NCBI GenBank assembly: GCA_009746045.1 | Contig: RPFO01000359.1 | Coordinates: 1,034,649-1,098,648 of the forward strand | Direction: 5' to 3' | DNA: 64,000 nucleotides | Source of the DNA: Mesostigma viride | Taxonomy: Eukaryota; Streptophyta; Mesostigmatophyceae; Mesostigmatales; Mesostigmataceae | In this document: piece after piece, positions 30,994-41,745 of the stretch | Numbering within the stretch: the stretch's first letter is position 1 | Layout of the letters: each line of letters starts with the position of its first letter | Notes under the pieces: generated by a model | Seen by the model: only the letters and a program-made list of their open reading frames with translations | Databases searched by the model: none | Told to the model about the DNA's origin: nothing | Made by a program: the position numbers and the translations under genes

Positions 30994-33875
30994 ACGCCAC
31001 TCCCCCCCTTCTTCACCAGTGTGGCCTCCATGCCCACAAACAGGAGAGGCTCATTCTCCACCTGCCATTGCTCCCTACCCAGAGGAAACTTGGACTTAAT
31101 GATGGAGATCAGCTCCTTAAGCCACGACGTGGGAGCTATCAGATGTAGGTCATCCCCGTGCAGCGAAGCATACACTGGTAGGCCTTCCCATTGCCCCAGA
31201 AACAGACAGGGGTCTACAGGAGAAACCTTCAAGTTGCAATGCTCCTTCAGGAAACGGTTGAGAGTCTCCCTCCAGATTATTGGACTTGACCTCAGGCCCT
31301 CCAGGCCCTTGAGGATTTTAAGGAACTCAGTGTGAATGTCCCTTTTCCATACAGCAGGCACCCTGACATAGAAAGGCGTCTTGCCCTCCCACTTTTCCTG
31401 TGCCACATCTGCATCCCCCTCCAGAAATGCCCTCTTGAAGTCTACCACCACTGAGCCATAGTCCAAGCCCTTGTTGAGAAGGCCTAGAAATACACACAGC
31501 AGCAGCCTCCAAGTGTCATGCAGCATGCCAGGGGTATACAACTCCTCAGCGGTGCACTCACCAGTACCCTTGAACTCATTCAGTACTGGCCTGACGTGTG
31601 GTACCTTGACCCCGTCCACCTCCTTCATCTTGATGACAAACTTGAGCTTGAGTAGACGTCGTGCAGGAGGCAGGTCATTGACAGGTTCCACGCATTTCTT
31701 GGAGATCCAGTCCTCCCCAGATTTAATCAGACCCAGTGTGACCTGGGGACACATAATGGGAGAGGACATGAGCTTCACCAGGCCTTGGTAGTTTATAGGG
31801 CTGTGTCCAGCAAGTGAGTGAGGACCAATGCCCAAACTGCTTGGATGACTAGCAGCTGGCAATATGAGGTCATCAACCAAGGGCTCCTGCCCCTGGCACA
31901 CTTGCACACGCTTAACCGTCCTGGTTACTGCACGTGATAGGTGAGTGGTCCTGAAATTAATCAGTGGGACCTGACCAGCCCCTTCCTTAGTCAGGAGAGA
32001 GGACGTGATCACTACCCCATCCTGGCATAGGAAATTCTGCCCCAGAAGAGCAGGTCCCTGATAGCCCTCCAAGACACAAAAAGCAGTGTCCTGTCCAAGG
32101 ATAGGAATGGATACCTCACCCAGTACCTTCACGTGTACCCCGCCACTGAAGTCAGACACAAACTGATAGCTGGGTTCAGTCATGCTGTACCCTGCTGCAG
32201 CTCTGGTCCCAATGATGGAAACCTGAGAATTAGTGTCTACCTCTAAGGCAGTGTCCAGCCCCAGATTGCCATGCCACCTGAGCTTGGCTACCTTGGGCTG
32301 CTTCTTGGCCCTTTGCAGAGCCCCAATTAATCCAGCCAAACTTGTCCCCCTGGGCTTGGTTAGAGCCTTGGGCTTGACAGTTGACTCCCCAGCTGTTGAC
32401 CTTGCAGCCTGTTCAACAGGTACCTCTGCAACCTGGCCAGGGCTGACAGATTCCCCTGCAACAGATGTGGTCGTTGCATCAGTGATGTCACTTGGGACCT
32501 GAAAATCCTGCAGGTCCTGTGAGCCTTGTGCCTGACTGCCCTCATTCATCAGGTTAGGCTTGACATATGACCAACTCAGCCGGTGCACATGCTTTGGTTC
32601 GTCCTCCATGCTGACCAAGCATGCGTGGCTAGCTTCATCAACCTGGGTAACCACCCCAGGACTCCAGCTACCACGTTTGCCATAAAGGCTAGGTTCCTTC
32701 CAAGCTAGGACCTTCTGACCCACTTGTGGCTCCAGCATCTTCCAACCCCGGTCCTTCTCCCTCAGCTTGGCAAAGGTGACATGTGCAGCATGTTTCCAGC
32801 CCTCCAGCACATGTGGTGGGCACAGGCCATGATATAGACCCATTGGGCTGACAGCAACTCCATCATAGTAGAAGTTAACCCTGCTGTTCAGCTGCTGCTC
32901 CACGTTCCTCAGCCATGCACTCCTGACAAGTGCAGGTGCAGATAAGGGTACCCAGTCTTCAGAGATAATCAATTTCTTGACCTCCTGGATTGCCCTCTCT
33001 ATAGCACCCTGCTGCCCATGAGCCTCCCTAGGTGTAACCAGCAACTCAGGAAGGGTGGGATCACCCTTGAGATGCTGAAACTGCATGTCCACCTGGATCC
33101 TTGTGGTAGGAAACTTGGCTCTTACATTCTGCAGGGCAGCCAGCAAGTACCTGTTCTTCATAGAAGGTAAATGCTCCAGCACCTTGTATTTTGTGTACCT
33201 GTCCACGCACACCAACAGTTGCATGCCCCTGATGTGTTGGATATCACACTGCAGATCACCAATGCTCTGAGGTATAGCTTTGGCATGTGATTTCCTGGGC
33301 TTGTTGGAGGACAACTGGCACTTACACCGTGAGGCAGCTTGCTGACACGCCTTAAGAAGGGGTGCCCTGCCCATACGGAAGGCAAAGTTGTTTGACAGAG
33401 AAGTGGCATGCCCAAACATGTTGTGGATTCGGGCACCCAACTCCTGGTACACAGAGGAAGCAGTCCCTGGCACAGTCAGGACTGTGCTGTCAGGTTGTCC
33501 AGCATCACCATGCTGTCTTCCATCCTGTTCTGACTCAGAGTCTGAGTCACCCTGCTCATGCCCAACACCTGGACCGCCAGCAGGGACCACATGCATACCA
33601 CCAGAGGCCTTCACACCCCTCTGTGGTTGTACATTGGTTTCTCTCAAAATGAGAGGTCCACCCTCGTGCCCAGCACAAGGATGCATGGGGTCAGACATTC
33701 TTACAGCTGCACCAGCTGTCAAGGACGTCTTCATAGGAACCTGTACCTCTCCAGGTGACCTGGGGCCACCATGAACCTGGAGATCACCCTCTTGTTGCCC
33801 AGATATAAAATCTGCATTGGAGCACCTGGCCTCCCCCTTGGGTGAATTAAGGTGTGTAGGGGTTGCCTCAGACAG
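30994..33875 (-). CDS. copia-2 pol: integrase, retropepsin-like domain, reverse transcriptase
   Basis: The frame is open from directly after the gag TGA (33876-33878) and is in the same frame as gag. Order: HHCC region (IHNMFGHA ... CQQAASRCKC), integrase core (LQCDIQHIRG, QVDMQFQ, AHGQQGAIERAIQEV), basic C-terminal segment (YGKRGSWSPGVV), then EVDTNSQVSIIG (DTN at 32229-32237) and PALLGQNFL. RT follows: VVVDFKRAFLEG, KGLEGLRSSPIIW, VSPVDPCLF and YASLHGDDLHL (HGDD at 31149-31160). The frame has no internal break from gag to the G7 run, which makes the integrase-protease-RT order unlikely to be a chimera. Confidence 0.8.
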
Positions 33876-34981
33876 TCACTGCTCCTTGTTGTCTTCTTGC
33901 TGACTGCCCTTTGAAGGCTGGCCTGCCTGGGACTTGTTGTTGTTCTTGTTGTTGTTTTTCTTGTTGCTGCCCTGGCCCTGGGTCTTCTTGAAGCTGGGAC
34001 ACTCCTTCTTGATGTGCCCCCACCCCTTGCACAGGTAGCACTGGATCTTTGACTTGCCCTGGCCTCCTCCCCCGTTGTCAGGCGCGTTACCCTGCCTGGG
34101 CTTACCACCCACCCTCCTGAACACCGACTTGGCATGTGATTGCCCGTCAGGGTCGGGTGAATGGTTGGCCTTCCGCTTGTTGTGGTTGCCCCCACGTCCT
34201 CCTTGGCTTCTGTCAGCCTCAGACGTCTTGGAGCCCCCCTGGGCACGCCCACCTGCGTGGGTAGCCTTCACAGCTGGCATTCCACCCTCAAACAGCTCCT
34301 CTGCCTCGAGTGCTTGTTTGATTATGACCTTGTAGGCCTTGAGGGTAGAGTGTGGGGCACACATGACCTTTAAAGAGCCACGTGTTGCCTTGTCCAGCCC
34401 AGAAACCTTGAGCCAGTTTGTCAGGGCTATGCTGTCAGCGACATTGAAGCCGTGAGCCCTGCCCTCCTCAACCATTTTACAATAATTGAGGAAGTTCTGG
34501 ATAAGGTCTCCCTTAACCTCCCACCCTTGGTATTTATCCTGCCAATGGATCCCCACTTTCTTCCGTTGATCCTCTAGCAGCTCCCTCAGCTCTGCCACGT
34601 AGACTGCCCAGGCCTTGTTGGCCTTCTTGCACTCTCTAGTGAGGTCTTTAATCTGATCTGTGCACTTGCCAAAAGTCTGGCTGCCTATCCAGATCTGATA
34701 ATAGTTTGTACCCCGTACAAGCTTGGAAACCCCTCTAGTCCTTCCACAAACTCCTCTGCCTGCTTTGGCTTTGAGTCTGAAGTGACAGGTTGCAGCTGAT
34801 TAACAATAAGGAGACCCTGTGTGGTGAGATCATATCCAGAGACAGCATGTGTATTATTATTAATAGGCACATTGGTAATCTCGCCGGTAACCCCCACGTC
34901 ATCTACGTGAGCGGTCCCGCTACCAGCACCCCCATTATTATTCCCACTGGCTAGGCCCTTGCTACGGCGTCCCTCAGCCAT
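33876..34981 (-). CDS. copia-2 gag with zinc knuckle
   Basis: It starts at ATG 34981 (MAEGRRSKGLASGNNNGG). A one-base indel near 34690 moves the frame; the capsid-like part then reads HWQDKYQGWEVKGDLIQNF and FNVADSIALTNWLKVSGL, comparable to ADRMAMGDFLKSLQL in copia-1. The nucleocapsid part has the CCHC knuckle CYLCKGWGHIKKEC and a Lys/Asn/Gln-rich end (...NKEQ). It stops at TGA 33876-33878 in the same frame as pol; the context is CAG TGA CTG. Confidence 0.8.
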
Positions 34982-35103
34982 GGTAAACTACACTAGCTGT
35001 GTATGGCCCTGAGCTAAGCAGCTGGAAAACAAAAGACAGGTAGATATGTACAATCTGTCAAAAAGCCGCCTGCCCCGGTGCCGACCGCGCCACCATGCCG
35101 AAT

Positions 35104-35889
35104 TCAGTCGAGACCACGAAAATCGCAGTAGTCGTAGTCGTAAATTGGATCGTTGGCGACAGGCGCAGGCGCCTCCTGGCCTTGCCCAACCTCAATCGTC
35201 ACCGGAGTTTCGATGACGATGGGGTCCAACCGACGTCCCGTCACCGGATCAATGCGGCGACGACGGCGGCGGGTGACGATGCGGAGCGGGTTGGTAAGAA
35301 TCGTTAGAAAATCCCACCCGTCCGGCGCCCACTCTCGCAATGCAGACAAGAACGCGACAAGATTGAGCAGCAATTGCCGCTCACGCGTCCGGAAGCCTCG
35401 CGACAGCAACTGCAGAATCGCAAGGTCTTGAAACAGGTTGGTCGTAATCGTCGGAATGACGCCCGAACGAACCGACAGCCAGTTAGCGAGATTGCGCTGG
35501 TAACCTGTAAGCGATGAAACCGCGTTGTCGATCTCCTCAGAGACCTCGGCAACCGCGCTGGGCGCTTGCAACCCCGCCCGGGTATGGACCTCGAAGTCCG
35601 CGAGCAAAGCTCGAATGGAATCAAGGTAATCGCGAAACCCCGAAACAATCGAAGGTTGCGGAGGCGGGGGCGGCAGTCGTAGGTTTTGCAGCAGTGCCTG
35701 CTGCTGAGCGCGTAGCTCCGCACTGGACGCTACCGCCTGGTCAACAACACGCTGCCACGCCGGATTAAGAACCGGACGATCTTCACGAACAGGAGTCGTC
35801 GAAGGACCAGCCGGAGATTCGGCGATGTCCGCTGGACTGCCCAAAATTTCAGAATCCCTCGGAATGCGGAACTCCATCGAGTCCGGCAT
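35104..35889 (-). CDS. copia-2 extra ORF between 5' LTR and gag
   Basis: From an ATG at 35887-35889, 27 bases inside the LTR, the frame is open for 261 codons. It reads MPDSMEFRIPRDSEIL, a Pro-rich turn (LPPPPPQP), several helices (GFRDYLDSIRALLADFEV, AEVSEEIDNAVSSLTGYQ), a basic patch (IVTRRRRRRIDP) and an acidic Tyr-rich end (NDPIYDYDYCDFRG). The position, helix-basic-acidic make-up and size parallel the ORF at 7680-8596 in copia-1. Sequence identity is low by eye. I recognise no known domain. Confidence 0.6.
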   Translation of the reverse strand: MPDSMEFRIPRDSEILGSPADIAESPAGPSTTPVREDRPVLNPAWQRVVDQAVASSAELRAQQQALLQNLRLPPPPPQPSIVSGFRDYLDSIRALLADFEVHTRAGLQAPSAVAEVSEEIDNAVSSLTGYQRNLANWLSVRSGVIPTITTNLFQDLAILQLLSRGFRTRERQLLLNLVAFLSALREWAPDGWDFLTILTNPLRIVTRRRRRRIDPVTGRRLDPIVIETPVTIEVGQGQEAPAPVANDPIYDYDYCDFRGLD

Positions 35890-35916
35890 TTTTCTTGGTA
35901 CGAAGATTGTAATACG

Positions 35917-38258
35917 AGTTGAATGAGAGTTTACCACCGAGGGAATCCATGGCTCTTGCAGGAAAGTTGCCTTTATTATAATGAGCAAACACAGACGTAA
36001 GTCACGTCAAGTCCGAGACTGCACGTAGCACAGACGACAGGGTCGTTATGCCAAGAGAGCGTGCACGCAAGAGCTAGCGCCCCAGTGTGACCAAGTCACT
36101 CATATAGCTTGCTAGGGACGCGTCCAAGTATTCAGCTGCACTGTCACAGCTGAACTGTCAATCAATTGATTACACAGACTCTGGCACGCCTTTGGCGCGC
36201 AGATCTATCAATTGTCCATACGGCTAGTCCTGTGGACCTATCCGTACACTAGTCAGCATCAACTGTCTCATAGGTCCTGGCGCGCTACAGTGCGCCTACC
36301 TATCAATTGACCATCAAGTCCTGTACAAGTCCTGTCAACGTCCTGCGGACTATCAAAGTGACACTTGTACATCCTGTGTCCGTACGCGCCCACAGTGGCG
36401 CGCCGGGTACTGTCGGCACAGCCTAGGAAACGTCATAACTTTTACGTTCCTTAACTCGTCGTCTGTCCCTGGTCCTCTACGGAGGACTGAGTTGAACTCA
36501 GTCCTCTCTAGAGGACCGAGTTTTTGGGTTTCGTAGAAAATTCGCCCCGGTCAGAATGTTTGACAAAAAAATTCTCTCAAAATTTATTCAAATACTACGT
36601 GAAAAGATCTTTCTTGGACATATTTTTGGGATTTTTTTGGATTTGGTATGAGCGGCTAAATGTACGGTCAAAGTACAGGTGGTAAGGGTACTTTTCCACG
36701 TGAAACGCGAGTTCCGGAAATGCACGACCTAGCCATGGCGGCTCGCGCCCATGCATGCAGTTTACGTTTGCGGACGAGTTAGCTGTCCAAACTCAGGAAA
36801 TAGATTTAACATGCCGTAAAGATGATAAAAGTACATTTTTAGCTCGCGGGGATGCGATTTACCCGGTGTCGGCACTGTTCTTGCTGGAAAAAACTGCGAT
36901 ATAAGGCAGGTCGACGGAATTGATGGCTGCGCTTGCTTTCCGGCGCAATTTCAATGGCTGACAGGTTTCTTTCTACATTTTAACATGCATTGTATTAGAA
37001 TAAATTGAGTGACAGTATAGATTTGAGTATTTCAACCATTCTGTCACGTCATGGTCTATGTGCCGCAAAGTGCCACTTTTGCGGGCACCGCCTGGGCCAA
37101 GGTAACGCCAGCCGTGCCAGGTAAAGCCGGATAATCGTTGCCTCTTCGTTTCTTGATGTTCGTACATGAGTTTAAGCTTGCGAGGCGTTGTCAGGTTCAA
37201 GTATTGATGCTCTTTCTTGACCGTTGCCTGCCCTCTCCAAAACCCCCTTTTCAGATGATGTTATCAGGCATTTGCCTTGACCCAGTGTAGTTGTGCAGGG
37301 TTTTAGGAGCTGTGCAGGTTTAAACACCTTCATATATGTTAGTTATTCTTTTGCTACGTTCATACTGCATGATTTTGAGGCCACGGGCCGCGTCAAGGGT
37401 GCATTCAAGCTTTTACGGGTGAGTGAAAAGTCTTGGTGACAAACCACTGCCATCATGTGCCAGCAACTATGTTGGCCACATCATGGCAAGGCAAAACAGT
37501 TATAGCCATATCTATTGTTGTTAGAAACAATGGAAATATGCTTAACCTACCCATTATATTGGTGGTTGACACTTATAACATAACCCTTTGTTGGTAGGGT
37601 ATCCAAGCCCATTCCCTACATGCATGCATAGGCTCTCACTACATGATAAGGTATGATATACCTGAAGTATGATGATGCAAGTGTGTTGTCCTGTAATGCT
37701 TGAAGGGAAATGAGTTGATTGGGATGGTTGGTGGCCACGATGGTGTGTAGTATGACCGCACTTACATGCTAGCAAAGTTAGCAAAAGCCCCATTCCTCTC
37801 CTGAGGACTGAGAGTTTTTTAATTGTTTCAGGCAGTTGCAGTGGCCAAATCGAGCCCAGTTTTTTTCCACGTTTCAAGAACTATATTGTTTACATGCCTA
37901 TATTTTTTCTTCATGCACGAGGATTTGATTGAATTTTTCCCACTCGTTCTTATCCCGAAAAATGCAAATTCGCGAGGGGTGCCCATCGTCCGTGTAATTT
38001 TCAGGTGTTCGGGTCAAGTTTTCACATATGCAGTATTTTTGCCAACAAAATGACATCTAGTACACCCCCGATCCACATCAAACCATTTGGGATGGACCCC
38101 CCACCTAGTCGCTACACGCGGTTGAAAATTGTCAACTCAGTCCTCCTGTGAGGACTGAGTTGGGACAGACGACGAGTTAACCAAATGAGGCGTTCAAGGT
38201 GCCGTTGGAAAGAGCGTAACAATCTCTATCCATCTAACGTAAATCCTTTACGTTAACT
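35917..38258 (-). repeat. copia-2 5' LTR, split by TTAA-C
   Basis: The outer parts 35917-36454 and 38181-38258 together reconstitute 616 bp matching 28683-29298. The break is at TTCCTTAA|CCAAATG. Confidence 0.9.
36455..38176. mobile_element. TTAA element C, non-autonomous DNA transposon
   Basis: It is 1,722 bp with perfect 15-bp terminal inverted repeats (CTCGTCGTCTGTCCC and GGGACAGACGACGAG) and TTAA on both sides (36451-36454 and 38177-38180). Each end has its own hairpin-forming block built on AGGACTGAGTT/AACTCAGTCCT. There is no transposase ORF. The intact LTR of the same element has a single TTAA at this place, a direct empty-site comparison. The TIRs differ from elements A and B, so this is a separate family. 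Confidence 0.85.
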
Positions 38259-38263
38259 CGTGG

Positions 38264-39893
38264 TAACCGACGGGACTCACTTGAAACGGTGCACCATCTC
38301 ACTCCTCAAGGTAATCTGCGTACCTCACCTCCTTCTCCTGTTACTGGTGGTCGCCGTCGTCCCTCACTTACCCCACCTACCTTTGAACAACGTGTCAGAT
38401 TTAGTGATGAACCCTCTTTTGCTGTGAACCAGGCCCCTGCCCCTCCTGCAACCTTGGCTCAACCCTCCAGCAGGTCCTCACTAACTAACAATGTTGCTAG
38501 GCCTCCTTCCCACCCTGTGCCTTCCATGCCTGCTTTTAACACGGGTCGTGCCTCTGCCCCTGTCGGCCCTTCTGGGCGCCCTAGTGCAGTTCCCTTTTAC
38601 CCACCTGCTTCCTGGTCCTACCCTGAGACGGCCTATGAGGCAGCCCAGGTCCCTACCCGTGTGGCTGATTTAGAAGTTAATAGTGATTTCAGCACCATGC
38701 CTCTAGATGACAGAAATTATGATCATTTTGCCTACTCCTCTCTTCGTGAGCAATATACTGTACCCTTCTCCTATGGGCACCAGCCTGAAACGGTGGCCCC
38801 TTCTAGACCCCTACCCAAGACTTTTCCTCTTCCTTCCTTCTATCCCGCTTATGTAGCAGTGGAAGATAGTGGCCCTATGGGAAAAACTGACTCTTCTAAT
38901 CCCCCTAAGCCCCCTGCTCTTCCCCTCTTTGCTAACCTTCCCAAGCTGGATGTCAAGTCTACCCCTCAACAGTTTTTCACCTTTATTATGTTGCTTACCC
39001 AGAACACAGAGTCGTGGCAGAATCATAATAGATGGCGTCTCTCTGATGCTGTATTAGTTCCTCACTATCTTACAACCTGCATTACTCCTGAGCTTGCTAA
39101 CCTCATTCAGTGTGAGTCTTTGGCCTCTCATGCCTACCCTAACTCTGTAGCAGAATTGTTTAAGCGTTTAGAGAACCATTTAGTCCCTCCTGATTCAGAT
39201 TGGCAGGATAGATTAGCCTTTGGTACCTTGCAGCAGGGTACTAAATCATTTAAGGAGTATATGAAAGAGTTTGATGCTCAGATGGTACGAATTAGGGATT
39301 TGTCGGGTGCAGAAGTACGTGCTCGCTTCCTCCAAGGCCTCAGTAGACCTTTATTACGTGAAGTCAAGCGCCAGTTCTCTGCCTACCGTTTTACTGATCT
39401 GCCCCTCAAGCATGTGCGCCAGCATCTCTTGCGAGTAGCAGATTTCTTCACCACTCCTTCTCTCCCTACCCGTTCCCGTATTAATAATATTATCCTTACC
39501 CCTGAGGAGGAGAACTCCTATGTAGAAGAATTAGATATCTGCGTTGCTGATCTATCAGCTCTTGATGTCTCTCATATCACATGCTATCATTGTAAGGAAG
39601 TAGGTCATCTTAAACGTGAGTGCCCCAAGTTCCTTTCGGGTGCTCCCCCTCATCCCGACGCTCGCCCTCCTCGTACCCCTCAGCGTGCTCCTATTCGTCC
39701 TACTTCAGGACGCATTCCCTCAGCTACCCCTAGTAGGCTGAATGCTGTGCAGGCAGGACCCCCAGGGTTCCCCTATGATAATCAGGCTCCCGCACCCTCT
39801 TCGCTCCCTCGTGACCCTCCAGCAGTGGCTTTTTCGCCAGGGTCTTCTTCGGGGTTAGTTCCTATGGATTTGGGGGGGGAGGGGGAACAGTAG
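38264..39893 (+). CDS. gypsy gag, main part
   Basis: It continues the frame from 28682. The disordered Pro/Ser-rich N-terminal region is followed by a retrotransposon gag capsid region (QQFFTFIMLLTQNTESWQ, FKRLENHLVPPDSDWQDRL, FKEYMKEFDAQMVRIRDL, ARFLQGLSRPLLREVK) and a zinc knuckle CYHCKEVGHLKREC. It ends ...MDLGGEGEQ TAG. A G8 run (39872-39879) lies 12 bases before the stop. The pol frame continues in the -1 register from there. Confidence 0.85.
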
Positions 39894-41745
39894 GCCTGTC
39901 AGCCGGGGGTAACCTGGACAGGTCCTTAGATAGTACCCCAGATAAAAATTTTTGCCTGCCTGTTTTTATAACCTCTGTAGGAGCTGAATCTTCCCTACCA
40001 CTACGTGTGCGTCCTCTTATGTTCTTGAATGGTGGTTTAACCGTTCCCCACACTGTTGTAGACCCTTTCTTGCATGCTGATGAACTTTGAATGTCTCTGT
40101 GTTGGTAGATAGCGGTGCGGCTAGCTCCTTTGTGAGCGAGGCCCTAGTTAGGCGTTTAGGACTAGTCCCTACCCCTCACACCAAACCTGTCACTGTTCAT
40201 TATGCTGATGGTCGCACCAGTCATTCCCCGGGTACGGTGTCCCTTCCCCTGGTCATACAAGGACGTACTGTCAACCTGACGGCCACTATAGGCCCTATCA
40301 CTACCGCTGATGTATTACTAGGATTAGATTGGCACCAGGATAATAAGATTACTATTAATTATGATACCATGGTCATTTGGTTTCCAGATAGCTCTTACTG
40401 GGTACCGGAACGTCATTATAGATTGGAAAATTTATCCTTGGTAGATATTACTCCTCCTACACCTGTTGATCCTCCTGTAAGACCTATACCTGAAGTATTA
40501 ATGTCCAATGATGAGTTGCGTTCTGAATTAAAGGAATATGGATATTTATTATGTATGTTCCTTCAGTTAGAAGTACAGGAGATACCTATCACTAATAATA
40601 GTGTGGATATAGATATAAACACAGTGGATACAATAGGAGTGGGATTTACTGAAAATGAAATAGTAAGATACATGGCTGTGATAGATTCCTCAAAAGTTTT
40701 TGAAGAAAAGACTCCTTCTTATCCTCCTCCTCGTTCTGTTTTACACCGTGTAGTTATCAAGGACGGTGCAGTTCCTACGCACTCTCCGATGTATAGAATG
40801 GGCCCTACCGAGTTAAAGGAACTAAAACAGATTTTAGTGTCACTATTAGAAGCAGGATTGATAGAGCCTAGTAACTCTCCCTACTCAGCTGGTGTCCTGT
40901 TAGTTCCTAAGCCAAATGGCAAGTTTCGCCTAGTTACTGATTATAGGAAGTTGAATGATATTACTGTGAAGTCTAAATACCCTCTACCTCGTATTGATGA
41001 TATATTTAATAAGGTTAAAGGTTCCACTTGTTTCACAGTACTGGATTGTGCGGATGGTTTTTGGCAGTTGCGGATAGCTCCTGAGGATTGCCATAAAACC
41101 GCCTTTGCTACCCCTTTTGGTCATTACCAGTTTAGAGTAGCGGCTATGGGACTCTGTAACTCGCCTGCCTCTTTTCAAATGTTAATGAATGAAGTGCTTA
41201 GACCTGTTATGGGAAATTCTCACCTTCCTCAGGTGTCCTCTGATTTAAAGGATCCTTCCTTCTCCTCTGTTTCTTTATCTGAGCATGACCGTTCTTGTGC
41301 TCAAGCTTACTTAGATGATATTCTTATTTACTCTCCTGATTTTGAAACGCACCTACGTGATTTAAAGAAAGTATTAGAAATAATGGCTGAAAATTCTTTG
41401 TGGGCGCGCCGTGCTAAAGTTCGTTCGGGTAGGAGTGTCCCATTTTTAGGGCACGTTCTGTCAGATGCCGGGGTCGCTACCGACCCGGATAAAACTAAGT
41501 CAATTCAGGAATGGCCTACTCCTACCGACGTTAAAGGTGTACGTAGTTTTCTAGGAATTGCTTCTTACTATAGGCGTTTTATCCCGCGTTTCGCAACTAT
41601 AGCAGCCCCTATTAATCATTTATTAAAGAAGGATATCCCCTTTGTTTGGAGTAGTGAATGTCAGTCGGCTTTTCAGTGTCTAAAATCCCTACTCCTTTCC
41701 CCTCCTGTACTCATCCTACCGGATACTACTAAACCCTTTGTGTAG
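39880..41745 (+). CDS. gypsy protease and reverse transcriptase
   Basis: The -1 frame continues past the gag stop (GLSAGGNLDRSLDSTPDK) to about 40086, where another one-base shift leads to the main frame. The protease has VLVDSGAASSFV (DSG at 40108-40116) and DVLLGLDWHQDN. RT has KPNGKFRLVTDYRKLN, FTVLDCADGFWQLRI, ATPFGHYQFRVAAMGLCNSP, AQAYLDDILIYSP (41308-41319) and SFLGIASYYRRFIPRF. About 28 extra residues (41217-41300) sit between the MNEVLRPVMG block and YLDD. The frame closes at 41745, just inside RNase H, through a one-base loss. Confidence 0.85.

Larger units (their letters stand above)
28683..38258 (-). mobile_element. copia-2: Ty1/copia-type element inserted in gypsy gag
   Basis: The LTRs are 28683-29298 (616 bp) and 35917-38258 (616 bp after removing TTAA-C and one TTAA). 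The LTRs appear to differ at a single position (CATCAATTGTC versus CATCAACTGTC). The 5-bp target duplication CGTGG lies at 28678-28682 and 38259-38263. Its layout matches copia-1: extra ORF, gag, integrase, retropepsin-like domain, RT with HGDD, RNase H. The proteins are clearly related to copia-1 but diverged, so this is a second family of the same clade. Frameshifts lie in gag (near 34690) and at a G7 run before RNase H (31002-31008). Confidence 0.9.
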
